Shown: positions 16,566 to 25,973 of the stretch, in pieces
Numbering within the stretch: position 1 is the first letter of the stretch
Layout of the letters: the number at the start of each line of letters is the position of its first letter
DNA from: Oscillospiraceae bacterium
GTDB lineage: Bacteria > Bacillota > Clostridia > Oscillospirales > Ruminococcaceae
Direction: 5' to 3'
Assembly (NCBI GenBank): GCA_015067245.1
Contig: SVMV01000004.1
Location: forward strand, 1 to 47,691
DNA length: 47,691 nucleotides
Position numbers and translations under genes: made by a program
The notes under the pieces: generated by a model
The model's database searches: none
What the model was told of the DNA's origin: nothing
What the model saw: only the letters and a program-made list of their open reading frames with translations

Positions 16566-17069
16566 ATGCGAGTTATGGGCATTGACCCGGGCTACGCTAT
16601 TGTTGGCTACGGGACTGTGGAATATGTAAACAACAAATTTTACCCCGTGGAGTTTGGCGCAATAACCACCAAGGCGCACACACCTTTTGAAGACAGGCTG
16701 CAGGAGGTTTACACAGGGCTGGACGAAGTTATAAAGCGTGCAAAGCCCCAGGCAATAGCTATCGAACAGCTGTTTTTTACCACCAACCAAAAAACAGTCA
16801 TTCAGGTTGCAATGGCAAGGGGGGTTATACTGCTGTGCGCAAAAAACAACGGTGTTCCCGTGTTTGAATACACACCGCTGCAGATAAAGCAGTCGGTGGC
16901 AGGCTACGGTAAGGCGCTTAAAAAGCAGGTTATGGAGATGACACGCATTATGCTGCGGCTGGAAAAGGTGCCAAAACCTGACGATACAGCCGATGCACTT
17001 GCGGTGGCAATCTGTCACTGTCATTCCTGCCGTTCCAAACTGCGCAATCTTGGCACCCAGAAAAAATAA
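16566..17069 (+). CDS. ruvC: Holliday junction endonuclease RuvC
   Basis: A 167-residue RNase H-fold nuclease that cuts four-way DNA junctions late in recombination. It starts MRVMGIDPGYAIVGYGTVEY, giving the first catalytic aspartate (Asp7). IAIEQLFFTTNQKTVIQVA carries the catalytic glutamate, and KPDDTADALAVAICHCH carries the last two aspartates. Length is usual. GGGGG lies before ATG 16566. It is followed by a 108-base gap and then ruvAB, so the order ruvC-ruvA-ruvB is kept. Confidence 0.96.
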   Translation: MRVMGIDPGYAIVGYGTVEYVNNKFYPVEFGAITTKAHTPFEDRLQEVYTGLDEVIKRAKPQAIAIEQLFFTTNQKTVIQVAMARGVILLCAKNNGVPVFEYTPLQIKQSVAGYGKALKKQVMEMTRIMLRLEKVPKPDDTADALAVAICHCHSCRSKLRNLGTQKK

Positions 17070-17177
17070 CGGATGTAATTCTGAGTATAAACAAAGAAGC
17101 TATCAGTTTAATTAATATAAATAGCTGTGGAATTTTCACAGTAAAATCAACAAGATAAAATTTCAAAAGGAAAAACT

Positions 17178-17783
17178 ATGATACATTCACTTACAGGCAA
17201 GGTAATAGAAAAATCACTGGATGAAGTTGTTATCAGCTGCGGCGGTGTGGGTTTTCTTGTTGCTGTTCCGCAGACAGCACAAAGCTCCATTGCACCTATA
17301 GGCGAAGAGACAACTTTGTACACATATCTTAACGTAAAAGAAGATGCACTGGATTTATATGGCTTTGCCACAAAGGAAGAACAGCGAGCCTTTAAAATTC
17401 TCACAACTGTAAGCGGTGTTGGCCCAAAAGCAGGGCTGGCAATACTTTCCGCTTTAACACCAGACCGCATTGCACTTGCAGTTTCCAGCGGAGATTTCAA
17501 GGCATTTACAGCGGCGCAGGGTGTGGGACCAAAGCTGGCACAGCGCATTGTGCTGGAGCTTAAAGGCAAATTCACCGAAACAACACTTGGCGGTGTTACA
17601 ATTGAAGATATAGCACACACAGCAGTGGCAAGCGGCAATGTAAGCCAGGCAATCAGCGCACTTGTGGCACTGGGCTACACACAAAGCCAGGCTGCAGTGG
17701 CAGTTGCCAAGCTGGATGCAAATGCTGACGTGCAGACACTTATCAAGCAGGCATTAAGACTTATAGCAGGAGGTAAAGTATAA
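17178..17783 (+). CDS. ruvA: Holliday junction branch-migration protein RuvA
   Basis: A 201-residue junction-binding protein. Domain I is an OB fold ([20 protein letters not shown]). Domain II has helix-hairpin-helix motifs, [19 protein letters not shown] and [18 protein letters not shown]. Domain III ([20 protein letters not shown]) contacts RuvB. It binds the four-way junction as tetramers and loads RuvB. AAAAGGA precedes ATG 17178. The last base of its stop codon is the first base of the ruvB start, so translation is coupled. Confidence 0.96.
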   Translation: MIHSLTGKVIEKSLDEVVISCGGVGFLVAVPQTAQSSIAPIGEETTLYTYLNVKEDALDLYGFATKEEQRAFKILTTVSGVGPKAGLAILSALTPDRIALAVSSGDFKAFTAAQGVGPKLAQRIVLELKGKFTETTLGGVTIEDIAHTAVASGNVSQAISALVALGYTQSQAAVAVAKLDANADVQTLIKQALRLIAGGKV

Positions 17784-18838
17784 TGGCAAACGAAATAGGC
17801 TTTACAGACCACGACAGACTTATCAGCCCCATTGAACACGCCGAAGATTTTGACACTGAAAGCAATCTGCGTCCGCAGCGCCTTTGCGACTATGTAGGCC
17901 AGGAAAAAATAAAAGAAAACTTAAGCATATATCTTGAAGCTGCAAAGATGCGCGGAGAAGCGCTGGACCACCTGCTGCTTTACGGCCCTCCAGGGTTGGG
18001 TAAAACCACTCTTGCAGGCATTATCGCCAACGAGATGGGTGTTAACATCCGCATAACAAGCGGCCCTGCCATTGAAAAACCAGGCGACCTTGCAGCACTG
18101 CTTACAAATCTTGAAGAAGGTGACGTGCTGTTTATCGACGAAATTCACCGTCTTTCAAGGCAGATTGAAGAAGTTCTGTATCCTGCGCTGGAAGATTATG
18201 CACTGGATATTATTATAGGCAAAGGCCCGTCGGCACAGTCAATCCGCATCAATCTGCCAAAATTCACTTTGGTTGGTGCAACCACAAGGGCTGGCCAGCT
18301 TTCAGCACCGCTGCGTGACCGTTTTGGCGTTATATTAAAGCTGGAGATGTACACCCACGAAGAACTGGCACGTATTATCACACGCTCTGCCGATATCCTT
18401 GGCATTGAATGTGAAGCAGACGGCGCACTGCAGCTGGCAAAATGCAGCCGCGGCACACCGCGTATAGCAAACCGTCTGCTCAAACGTGCGCGAGACTTTG
18501 CACAGGTAAGGGGCAATGGCATAATCACACAGGAAATTGCACAGGATGCCCTTAACCGTATGGATATCGACCACCTTGGTCTTGACAGCCTTGACCGCAG
18601 CGTGCTGGACGCAATTATCCGCATGTATTCGGGCGGGCCAGTAGGGTTGGAAACTCTGGCGGCGGCAATAGGCGAAGAAGCTGTTACACTGGAAGATGTG
18701 TGTGAACCTTATCTTATGCAGATAGGCTTTTTATCCCGCACTCCAAGAGGACGTATAGTTACAAACCTTGCTTATCAGCATCTGGGTTTGCGCAGCCCCA
18801 TACAGGCAGATGGTCAGCAGACACTGGAAGATTTTTAA
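17783..18838 (+). CDS. ruvB: Holliday junction branch-migration helicase RuvB
   Basis: A 351-residue AAA+ motor that drives branch migration with Ruv[20 protein letters not shown] leads to Walker [19 protein letters not shown]; Walker B is [20 protein letters not shown], sensor 1 is [10 protein letters not shown] and the arginine-finger region is [10 protein letters not shown]. The C-terminal winged helix ([19 protein letters not shown]) binds DNA. Length is normal. It starts at ATG 17783, overlapping ruvA by one base. The gap that follows (18839-18935) holds a GACAGG/CCTGTC hairpin at about 18891-18908 without a clear T run. Confidence 0.97.
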   Translation: MANEIGFTDHDRLISPIEHAEDFDTESNLRPQRLCDYVGQEKIKENLSIYLEAAKMRGEALDHLLLYGPPGLGKTTLAGIIANEMGVNIRITSGPAIEKPGDLAALLTNLEEGDVLFIDEIHRLSRQIEEVLYPALEDYALDIIIGKGPSAQSIRINLPKFTLVGATTRAGQLSAPLRDRFGVILKLEMYTHEELARIITRSADILGIECEADGALQLAKCSRGTPRIANRLLKRARDFAQVRGNGIITQEIAQDALNRMDIDHLGLDSLDRSVLDAIIRMYSGGPVGLETLAAAIGEEAVTLEDVCEPYLMQIGFLSRTPRGRIVTNLAYQHLGLRSPIQADGQQTLEDF

Positions 18839-18935
18839 AAATAAAAGGCAATATTTACCTTTTATAAACATATACAGAAACTGACAGGTTTTATCCTGTC
18901 TGTCAATATTCTTTAAATTTGAAGGAGAAACTATT

Positions 18936-20297
18936 ATGGCAAGATTATTTGGCACAGACGGTGTAAGAGGTGTTGCAGGCAGCGAGCTCACACCAGAACT
19001 TGCAATCAACATCGGCCGTGCAGCAGCAATGGTGCTTACAAAACACACAAATAAAAAGGCTACAGTTTTAATCGGCAAAGACACAAGAATTTCAGGCGAT
19101 ATGCTGGAAAGCGCACTCTGTGCAGGTTTGTGCAGCGTTGGCGCAGATGTTCAGCTTTGCGGTGTTGTTCCAACCCCTGCAATTGCCTACCTTGTAAAAA
19201 AATACGGTTGTGACGCAGGTGTTGTTATCTCTGCAAGCCACAACCCAATGGAATTTAACGGCATCAAAATTTTCAACGGCGAAGGCTACAAGCTGGCTGA
19301 TGAAATAGAAAACGAAATTGAAGCACTTATCCTTGACACACCTGAAAAGATTGTAAATGTAACAGGCGGTGCAATGGGCCGCGTTACAACAATCACAACA
19401 GCGGCAAGAGATTATATTGACCACCTTAAAACAGCATGCGAAGCAGATTTAAGCGGCCTTAAAGTTGTGTTTGACTGTGCAAACGGCGCTTCCAGCGTTA
19501 CAGCACCAACACTTTTTACAGAGCTTGGCGTGCAGGCAACATTTATCGGTGCAGACCCTGACGGCACAAACATCAATGCAGGCTGCGGTTCCACACACCT
19601 TGATAAACTTGCTGCAAAGGTTAAAGAAGGCGGCTTTGACTGCGGCATTGCTTTTGACGGCGACGCGGACAGATGCCTTGCAATTGACGAAAACGGCGAA
19701 GAAATCGACGGCGACAAAATTATTGCTATACTTGCAACAAGAATGAAAGCTGCAGGCAAACTGGCACAGGATACAGCTGTTGTTACAGTTATGAGCAACC
19801 TTGGTTTTATGAAACACATGGAAAAACGCGGCATCAAAACTGCAACAACAGCAGTTGGTGACAGATATGTTCTGGAAGAAATGCGCGCAAAAGGTTATAA
19901 CATCGGCGGCGAACAGTCTGGCCATGTTATCCTTTCCGACTTTGCAACAACAGGTGACGGCCAGCTTACAGCAATTGCACTGCTTAACAACTTTGCAAAA
20001 GAAGACAAAAAGGTAAGCGAATTCAACGGCTGCTACAGCAAATACCCACAGGTACTTATCAACATCAAAACAACAGCCGAAGGCAAAGCGTTCTACAAAA
20101 AAGACGAATACACCGAAGGCTTTATCGAAGCAAAACAGCAGCAGCTTATGGGTGCAGGCCGTGTTCTTGTACGTCTCAGCGGCACAGAACCGCTTATCCG
20201 TGTTATGGTAGAAGGCGAAAATCTTGAAAAAATCACAGCTGTTGCAAACGAAATTGTTGCAAAAATCAAAGAAAGACTTGCAACAATCGGCGCTTAA
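18936..20297 (+). CDS. glmM: Phosphoglucosamine mutase
   Basis: A 453-residue alpha-D-phosphohexomutase that turns glucosamine-6-phosphate into glucosamine-1-phosphate, feeding UDP-GlcNAc for peptidoglycan. It opens MARLFGTDGVRGVAGSELTP. The catalytic serine is in VVISASHNPMEFNGIKIF, the metal-binding loop is AFDGDADRCLAID, the sugar-binding loop is GGEQSGHVI and the phosphate-binding loop is VRLSGTEPLIRVM. Strong AAGGAG precedes ATG 18936. Codon use is strongly biased (ACA, GGC, GCA), as expected for a well-expressed gene. Confidence 0.97.
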   Translation: MARLFGTDGVRGVAGSELTPELAINIGRAAAMVLTKHTNKKATVLIGKDTRISGDMLESALCAGLCSVGADVQLCGVVPTPAIAYLVKKYGCDAGVVISASHNPMEFNGIKIFNGEGYKLADEIENEIEALILDTPEKIVNVTGGAMGRVTTITTAARDYIDHLKTACEADLSGLKVVFDCANGASSVTAPTLFTELGVQATFIGADPDGTNINAGCGSTHLDKLAAKVKEGGFDCGIAFDGDADRCLAIDENGEEIDGDKIIAILATRMKAAGKLAQDTAVVTVMSNLGFMKHMEKRGIKTATTAVGDRYVLEEMRAKGYNIGGEQSGHVILSDFATTGDGQLTAIALLNNFAKEDKKVSEFNGCYSKYPQVLINIKTTAEGKAFYKKDEYTEGFIEAKQQQLMGAGRVLVRLSGTEPLIRVMVEGENLEKITAVANEIVAKIKERLATIGA

Positions 20298-20392
20298 CGT
20301 TGCTGTTTAATAAAAGCAAAATCACCACACCGCTTTTGCGGTAAATAAAAAAGAGAAAGGCAAGGCGGCGCAACTGCCGCCCTGTAAAAGAT

Positions 20393-21259
20393 ATGAGAGC
20401 AGACAACAAATGGCAGGACTATAAACTTATCGACGCAACCGACGGCTTTCGCCTTGAAAGCTGGGGCGATGTTATCCTTGTAAGACCAGACCCACAGGTT
20501 GTGTGGAAGCTGCCGCAGAAAAGCCCTTTATGGGGCAAAGCACACGCTGTTTACCACCGTTCTTCAGCAGGCGGCGGCCAGTGGGAATATAAAAAAAGCT
20601 TTGCACAGCAGTGGACAATAGATTATGAAGATTTAAAATTCAAGGTTAGCCCAACAGGTTTTAAGCACACAGGCCTTTTTCCTGAACAGGCAACCAACTG
20701 GGACGAATACAAACGCCTTATCACAACAGCAGGCCGTCCAATCAGCGTGCTTAACCTTTTCAGCTATACAGGCGGCGCAACCCTTGCCTGTGCAAAGGCA
20801 GGCGCAAAGGTGTGCCATGTTGACGCATCAAAAGGTATGGTGCAGTGGGCAAGAGAAAATGCAGCGCTTTCTGATATGAGCGATTATCCGATACGCTGGA
20901 TTGTGGACGACTGCATCAAGTTTGTCCAGCGCGAAATCCGCCGTGGCAATAAATACGACGGTATCATTATGGACCCGCCAAGCTATGGCCGCGGCCCTAA
21001 CGGCGAAGTGTGGAAGCTGGAAGACAACATCTATCAGCTTATGGAACTTTGCAGCCAGCTGTTAAGCGATGACCCGCTGTTTGTGGCGGTAAACAGCTAC
21101 ACAACAGGTGTTTCGCCAAGCAGTATGGAGTATATGCTCAATGCACTTGTTAAACCAAAATACGGCGGTGTTGTAACTGCCGACGAAATTGGCCTTACAG
21201 TAGAAGCAACAGGCAGTGCTCTTGCCTGCGGTTCAACTGCTTTCTGGAAAAAGGCCTGA
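20393..21259 (+). CDS. Class I SAM-dependent methyltransferase, COG1092-like
   Basis: A 288-residue protein related to rRNA methyltransferases of the RlmI/RlmK (COG1092) type. The N-terminal part includes WGDVILVRPDPQVVW. The Rossmann core shows motif I VLNLFSYTGGATLACAKAGA, then CHVDASKGMVQWARENA and the catalytic-type IIMDPPSYGRGPNGE. It lacks the N-terminal PUA domain of RlmI, so the substrate (rRNA or other) is uncertain. No clear ribosome binding site lies next to ATG 20393; GAGAAAGG is at 20352-20359 with a GGCGGC/GCCGCC hairpin (20364-20381) in between, which might shorten the spacing. Confidence 0.85.
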   Translation: MRADNKWQDYKLIDATDGFRLESWGDVILVRPDPQVVWKLPQKSPLWGKAHAVYHRSSAGGGQWEYKKSFAQQWTIDYEDLKFKVSPTGFKHTGLFPEQATNWDEYKRLITTAGRPISVLNLFSYTGGATLACAKAGAKVCHVDASKGMVQWARENAALSDMSDYPIRWIVDDCIKFVQREIRRGNKYDGIIMDPPSYGRGPNGEVWKLEDNIYQLMELCSQLLSDDPLFVAVNSYTTGVSPSSMEYMLNALVKPKYGGVVTADEIGLTVEATGSALACGSTAFWKKA

Positions 21260-21342
21260 TAAATTATATTTCTTTGTGCAGATATATTTAAGGGCAGACT
21301 TTTTGTAAAGGTAAAGCTGTCACTTACAGTTAAAGGAGAATT

Positions 21343-22179
21343 ATGCAGGAAATGATAAAAGCTACAAACCTTTGGTTTGGCTACAGCGAAGAAAAAGAAA
21401 AAGCCCTTAACGGCATAAACTTTTCCGCCACAAAAGGCGAGTTTATTGCGGTTCTCGGCTCCAACGGCTGCGGCAAAAGTACACTTGCAAAACATTTTAA
21501 TGCCATTCTGATTCCAGACGAAGGCCAGGTTTCCGTTCAGGGTATGCTTACAAGTGATGACGACAGACTGTTTGATATAAGACAGAAGGTTGGCATGGTG
21601 TTCCAGAACCCTGACAACCAGATTGTTGCAACTATTGTTGAAGAAGATGTTGCCTTTGCTTTGGAAAATATGGGTGTGGCACCAGACGAAATCCGCCGCC
21701 GCATCGACGAAGCAATGGAAAAAACAGGGGTTTATAAATTTAAAGATAAAGCACCGCATCATCTTTCGGGCGGTCAGAAACAGCGTGTGGCAATTGCTGG
21801 CATTATCGCAATGCGCCCGGACTGTATTGTGCTGGACGAGCCTACAGCTATGCTTGACCCAGAAGGTCGCCGCAAGGTGCTTAAAACAATAAAAACACTC
21901 AACAAGGAATATGGCATTACCGTTATCCTTATCACACATTACATGGACGAAGCCGCACAGGCCGACCGCATTGTTGTTATGAGCAAAGGCAATGTGGTTA
22001 AAGAGGGCAACCCAAAAGAGATTTTCTCTCAGGTAGAACTGGTTAAAAGCCTTTCTCTTGATGTGCCGCAGACCAGCGAAATTGCCTATGAGCTTTCAAA
22101 GCTTGGCTATAATCTGTCTACCGAGGCAATTTCAATTGACGAATGTGCACAGCAGCTTTACAACTTTTTGAAAGGATAG
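21343..22179 (+). CDS. ecfA1: ECF transporter energy-coupling ATPase EcfA1
   Basis: A 278-residue ABC ATPase of the energy-coupling factor module shared by several vitamin and metal uptake systems. Walker A is [18 protein letters not shown], the Q-loop is [20 protein letters not shown], the signature is [16 protein letters not shown] and Walker B is [16 protein letters not shown]. The Q-loop wording and the C-terminal extension are typical of EcfA1. AAAGGAG precedes ATG 21343. The next ATPase begins 6 bases after its stop. No substrate-binding S component is encoded beside it, as usual for group II ECF systems. Confidence 0.95.
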   Translation: MQEMIKATNLWFGYSEEKEKALNGINFSATKGEFIAVLGSNGCGKSTLAKHFNAILIPDEGQVSVQGMLTSDDDRLFDIRQKVGMVFQNPDNQIVATIVEEDVAFALENMGVAPDEIRRRIDEAMEKTGVYKFKDKAPHHLSGGQKQRVAIAGIIAMRPDCIVLDEPTAMLDPEGRRKVLKTIKTLNKEYGITVILITHYMDEAAQADRIVVMSKGNVVKEGNPKEIFSQVELVKSLSLDVPQTSEIAYELSKLGYNLSTEAISIDECAQQLYNFLKG

Positions 22180-22185
22180 GATAAA

Positions 22186-23058
22186 ATGGCAATACTTAAA
22201 ATCGAAAACTTGTCCTATACCTACAATGAGGGCTTGCCTGGGGCAACAAAGGCACTGGACAATATTAATCTTGAAATTGAAGAAGGCACATTTGTGGGTG
22301 TTATCGGCCACACAGGCTGCGGCAAAAGCACGCTTATCAGCCACCTGAATGGCCTTACAAAACCGCAGCAGGGTGCAATTTACCTTGACGGTAAAAATAT
22401 ATGGACAGAATACGAAAATATCCGTGACGTGCGTTTTAACGTAGGTCTGGTTTTTCAGTATCCCGAATATCAGCTGTTTGAAGAAACTATATACAAAGAC
22501 ATTGCTTTTGGCCCTAAAAATATGGGTTTGAGCGATGAAGAAATTGACAAAAGAGTTAAAATGGCAGCAAAATTTGTAGGTATTCCTGAATATGCGCTGC
22601 AGGGCTCGCCTTTTGACCTTTCAGGCGGTCAGAAACGCCGCGTGGCAATTGCAGGCATTATCGCAATGCAGCCAAGGGTGCTTGTGCTGGACGAGCCTTG
22701 CGCAGGCCTTGACCCTGAAGGCCGTGAACAGATTTTGACACAGGTGAAAAACTATCATCAGACAACAGGCGGCACAGTTATCCTTGTTTCCCACTCAATG
22801 GAAGACATTGCAAACTATGCCGACAAGGTTCTGGTTATGGAAAACGGCACAGTTTATAACTACGCCAATACCGAAGAAATTTTCCAGGATGCCGAAAATC
22901 TTTCCAAGATGGGCCTTGGCATTCCAGATATCACAAAGGTGTTTTTAAAGCTTAAGGAAATGGGGCTGGATATCGACACAGACGTTTACACAGTGCCTTA
23001 CGCAATAAAAACACTGCTTAAATACAAAGAAAAGAACGGAGGTGGAAAGAATGCTTAA
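22186..23058 (+). CDS. ecfA2: ECF transporter energy-coupling ATPase EcfA2
   Basis: A 290-residue partner of EcfA1. Walker A is GHTGCGKSTLISHLNGLTKP, the EcfA2-type Q-loop is VGLVFQYPEYQLFEETIYKD, the signature is [16 protein letters not shown] and Walker B is VLVLDEPCAGLDPEGR. The two ATPases form a heterodimer on EcfT. AGGATAAA lies before ATG 22186. The 3' end overlaps the ecfT start by 8 bases. Confidence 0.95.
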   Translation: MAILKIENLSYTYNEGLPGATKALDNINLEIEEGTFVGVIGHTGCGKSTLISHLNGLTKPQQGAIYLDGKNIWTEYENIRDVRFNVGLVFQYPEYQLFEETIYKDIAFGPKNMGLSDEEIDKRVKMAAKFVGIPEYALQGSPFDLSGGQKRRVAIAGIIAMQPRVLVLDEPCAGLDPEGREQILTQVKNYHQTTGGTVILVSHSMEDIANYADKVLVMENGTVYNYANTEEIFQDAENLSKMGLGIPDITKVFLKLKEMGLDIDTDVYTVPYAIKTLLKYKEKNGGGKNA

Positions 23059-23869
23059 AGATATTACAATCGGTCAGCATTTTCCAGGCAACAGCCCAAT
23101 CCACCGCCTTGACCCAAGAATAAAACTGGTGGTTACAATTGCCTATGTTGTATTTTTGTTTTTAAGCACAAATGCAGTTGGTCTTGCACTTTCCATAGCA
23201 ATGGTGCTTGCTCTTTACGGCGTGGCAAAAATACCACTTAAACTGCTCAAAAAAAGCTTAAAGCCAATTTTGCCAATCATTCTGTTTACGGTTGTGCTCA
23301 ACCTGTTCTTCATCACAGGTGACGGGGCACCGCTGTTCCAGATTTGGAAAATAAAGGTTTATACGGAAGGCATACTTTTCTGTATTGTTATGGTTATCAG
23401 AATTATCTGCCTTATCAGCGGTACATCCCTGCTTACCTACACAACCAGCCCAATCGAGCTTACCGACGGTCTGGAAAGGCTTATGTCACCGCTCAACCTT
23501 GTAAAATTCCCTGTGCATGAAATGGCAATGATGATGACAATTGCTTTGCGCTTTATCCCAACTCTTATTGAAGAAACAGACAAAATTATCTCCGCACAAA
23601 AATCACGCGGTGCTATGCTGGACAGCGGCAGCTTTACCGACAGGGTAAAGGCACTTGTGCCTATTCTTATTCCGCTGTTTATCAGCGCTTTCCGCCGTGC
23701 AGACGAACTGGCAACAGCTATGGAATGCCGCTGCTATCACGGCGGTAAGGGCCGCACAAGGCTTAAACAGCTTAAAATTACATCCAATGACATTATGTGC
23801 AGTGTTGTGTGCATAGTATGTTTTGGTGTTATTTTTGCAACAAGATTTTTCTTTACTCCGCTTATATAA
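23051..23869 (+). CDS. ecfT: ECF transporter transmembrane protein EcfT
   Basis: A 272-residue membrane scaffold that joins the two ATPases to exchangeable substrate-binding S components. It has DPRIKLVVTIAYVVFLFLS near the start, about five hydrophobic segments, and the coupling motifs SAQKSRGAMLDSG and TAMECRCYHGGKGRTRLK, which carry the Ala-Arg-Gly-type sequences that dock in the ATPases. I chose ATG 23051 because GGAGGTGG lies at 23039-23046; a GTG at 23042 falls in that site. The truA gene follows after 12 bases. Confidence 0.94.
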   Translation: MLKDITIGQHFPGNSPIHRLDPRIKLVVTIAYVVFLFLSTNAVGLALSIAMVLALYGVAKIPLKLLKKSLKPILPIILFTVVLNLFFITGDGAPLFQIWKIKVYTEGILFCIVMVIRIICLISGTSLLTYTTSPIELTDGLERLMSPLNLVKFPVHEMAMMMTIALRFIPTLIEETDKIISAQKSRGAMLDSGSFTDRVKALVPILIPLFISAFRRADELATAMECRCYHGGKGRTRLKQLKITSNDIMCSVVCIVCFGVIFATRFFFTPLI

Positions 23870-23881
23870 AGGAGAACCAGC

Positions 23882-24613
23882 TTGACAGTTAAAGTTAAGA
23901 CAGCCTTTGATGGCACAGATTTCTGCGGCAGCCAGGTGCAGCCAAATCAAAGAACAGTTTTTGGCGAATTTCAGACAGCCCTTACAAAAGTTGTAAGTGA
24001 TGCATCAGACATAAAGGGTTGTTCACGCCTTGACAGCGGTGTGCACGCAAAGTGTTTTTATTTCAGCTTTAAAACTCAAAAACAGCTTGACCTGCGCAAA
24101 TTTCCGCTGTCACTCAATGCCAATCTGCCAAAGGACATACGCGTTCTGGAAGCAACAGAAGAAGCTGATGATTTCCACGCACGTTATTCTGCCAAAGGCA
24201 AGGAGTATACCTACTACATCAAAAACAATCATATAGACGACCCATTTACCAGCAGATATTATTATAAGTTTCCGCAGAAGCTTGATGCCACAGCTATGCA
24301 CAAGGCAGCACAGTATTTTGTGGGCACCCACGATTTCCGCTCTTTTATGGCACGCTGGTCAAAGATTATTGATTGCCACCGCACAGTGTTTTCAGCATCG
24401 GTAGAACAGCAGGAAGATATGATAATCTTTAAAGTGCGTGCCGATGGTTATCTGTACAATATGGTGCGCATTATGGTGGGCACACTTATATGGGCAGGTA
24501 CAGGCAGAATAAAACCTGAAGAGGTTGTTGATATAATCGAAGCCTGCCACCGCAGCAAAGCAGGGGTTACTGTACCACCTGAAGGATTGTTTTTGACCGA
24601 TGTATTCTATTAA
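23882..24613 (+). CDS. truA: tRNA pseudouridine(38-40) synthase TruA
   Basis: A 243-residue enzyme that makes pseudouridine at positions 38-40 of tRNA anticodon arms. The family start is seen in FDGTDFCGSQVQPNQRTVFG. The catalytic aspartate lies in CSRLDSGVHAKCF, where the usual threonine of R-T-D is leucine. YHARYSAKGKEYTY appears as FHARYSAKGKEYTYY, and VRADGYLYNMVRIMVGTLI is the C-terminal hallmark. Translation starts at TTG 23882, 6-7 bases after AAAGGAGA; no ATG is available nearby. The ecfA1-ecfA2-ecfT-truA order is widely conserved in Bacillota. Confidence 0.93.
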   Translation: MTVKVKTAFDGTDFCGSQVQPNQRTVFGEFQTALTKVVSDASDIKGCSRLDSGVHAKCFYFSFKTQKQLDLRKFPLSLNANLPKDIRVLEATEEADDFHARYSAKGKEYTYYIKNNHIDDPFTSRYYYKFPQKLDATAMHKAAQYFVGTHDFRSFMARWSKIIDCHRTVFSASVEQQEDMIIFKVRADGYLYNMVRIMVGTLIWAGTGRIKPEEVVDIIEACHRSKAGVTVPPEGLFLTDVFY

Positions 24614-24636
24614 AAACAATAAAATTTATACAGCTT

Positions 24637-24679
24637 TGACAGTGGTGCATCTGTGATGACATCACAGCATAAACTGTCA
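24637..24679. other. Nested inverted repeats between truA and the DUF5711 gene
   Basis: An outer pair TGACAGT (24637-24643)/ACTGTCA (24673-24679) encloses the near-perfect palindrome CTGTGATGACATCACAG (24651-24667). It could be a two-part RNA stem or a protein-binding operator; it lacks a T run, so it is not a standard terminator. Confidence 0.6.
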
Positions 24680-24718
24680 GCAATACGATAAAATATTTTA
24701 AAAGCAAAAGGAACAAAA

Positions 24719-25927
24719 ATGTCAGAACAGCAGCCACCGCGCAGACTTACACGCAAAGAACTTCTGCGCCGTAACAAAAAAATAGCAAAACGCCGTCAGC
24801 AGCGTCTGACGGCTATTGTGGTTGCACTGACAGCTTTTATGGTGTATATAACAGGGCTTTACGGCACCAGCCTTGCCTATCTTGGCGACTTTGTAAGCTC
24901 TGGTCTTGTGTATCTGCAGTTTGGCAACGGATTTCCTGTGCAGCTGCAAAATCAGACCTATAAGCAAAGCGAAAAGATGGGGTCGGCCCTTTGTGTGCTG
25001 GACAGCGAAAAGCTCAGCTTTTACTCACCTACAGGTGATCTGGCACACAGCTATTATCATTCCATGCAAAACCCTGTTATCAGCACATCTGACAAACGTG
25101 TGGCAATATACAATGCCAACGACACATCTCTTAAAATTGCCAATGCAGGCAATATACTGTTTTCACAGGAGATGCAGAATGATATAATCCATGCTTCTCT
25201 CTCGGCAAATAACAGCGTGGCAGTTACCACAAAAAGCCAAAGCTATAATGGTGAGGTAAAGGTGTTTGACGGTCAGATGCAGGAAAAACTTACCTGGCTT
25301 TCGGCAAAAAGTTTTCCGCTGCAAAGTTTTCTTTCTCCAAGGGCAAACACGCTGGCAGTAAGCTGCATTTCGGCAAAGGACGGCAGGGCAGTAAACGAAG
25401 TTTATGTTATCGACACCGCAACAGGTCAGGAAAAATTTATATACAATAACGGCGAAAACATTATGCTTGCTGCCGAATTTGTAAAGGAAGAAAGTCTTAT
25501 TCTGTTTTTTACAGACAAGGCAGTGTGCCTTGACATTACAGCAGAAACAGAAGATACAACAGTGGTCTGTCAATACAGTTACAATGGCAAGGACCTGCTG
25601 GCTTATGATATTAAAAATTCCCAGATAGTTATGGCACTGGGAGACTATGATGGTGCAGAAGACACAGATATTGCCATAACAGACCTTTCACTTGCCGAAA
25701 CCTTCCGCACTAATATAAATCAGCACATCACATCGGTGGTTATTGCATCCCAGCGCATATACACTCTGGGGGCCGAAACTGTGTCCCAATATACAACCGA
25801 AGGCGTGCTTGTTTCTCAGCAGCAGGTGAAAAACAATATTAAAGATATTGTGGATTACAACGGCTGTGTAGCTGTTTTCAGCGACAGCCTTGAAAAAATA
25901 GACAAAGCGAAGATAGAAAAGCAATAA
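24719..25927 (+). CDS. DUF5711-family membrane-anchored beta-propeller-like protein
   Basis: A 402-residue protein with a very basic cytoplasmic start (RRLTRKELLRRNKKIAKRRQQR), one membrane segment (LTAIVVALTAFMVYITGLYG, about residues 31-50) and a large outer part. The outer part has repeated strand units such as SALCVLDSEKLSFYSPTGDL, VYVIDTATGQEKFIYNNGEN and YTLGAETVSQYTTEGVLVSQ, resembling blades of a WD40/PQQ-type propeller. I place it in DUF5711, a Clostridial family of unknown function often next to cvpA, as here. AAAGGAAC precedes ATG 24719. Confidence 0.75.
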   Translation: MSEQQPPRRLTRKELLRRNKKIAKRRQQRLTAIVVALTAFMVYITGLYGTSLAYLGDFVSSGLVYLQFGNGFPVQLQNQTYKQSEKMGSALCVLDSEKLSFYSPTGDLAHSYYHSMQNPVISTSDKRVAIYNANDTSLKIANAGNILFSQEMQNDIIHASLSANNSVAVTTKSQSYNGEVKVFDGQMQEKLTWLSAKSFPLQSFLSPRANTLAVSCISAKDGRAVNEVYVIDTATGQEKFIYNNGENIMLAAEFVKEESLILFFTDKAVCLDITAETEDTTVVCQYSYNGKDLLAYDIKNSQIVMALGDYDGAEDTDIAITDLSLAETFRTNINQHITSVVIASQRIYTLGAETVSQYTTEGVLVSQQQVKNNIKDIVDYNGCVAVFSDSLEKIDKAKIEKQ

Positions 25928-25973
25928 TACTCTTAAAGGTTAATAAAGGTTAAAATTTTCAGGGAGATTATTT

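Noticed and set aside
24652..24666. CRP/FNR-like site TGTGA...TCACA
   Set aside because: The half-sites are separated by 5 bases, not the 6 needed for the CRP consensus, and the palindrome is centred on a single base; I keep it only as an unassigned dyad.
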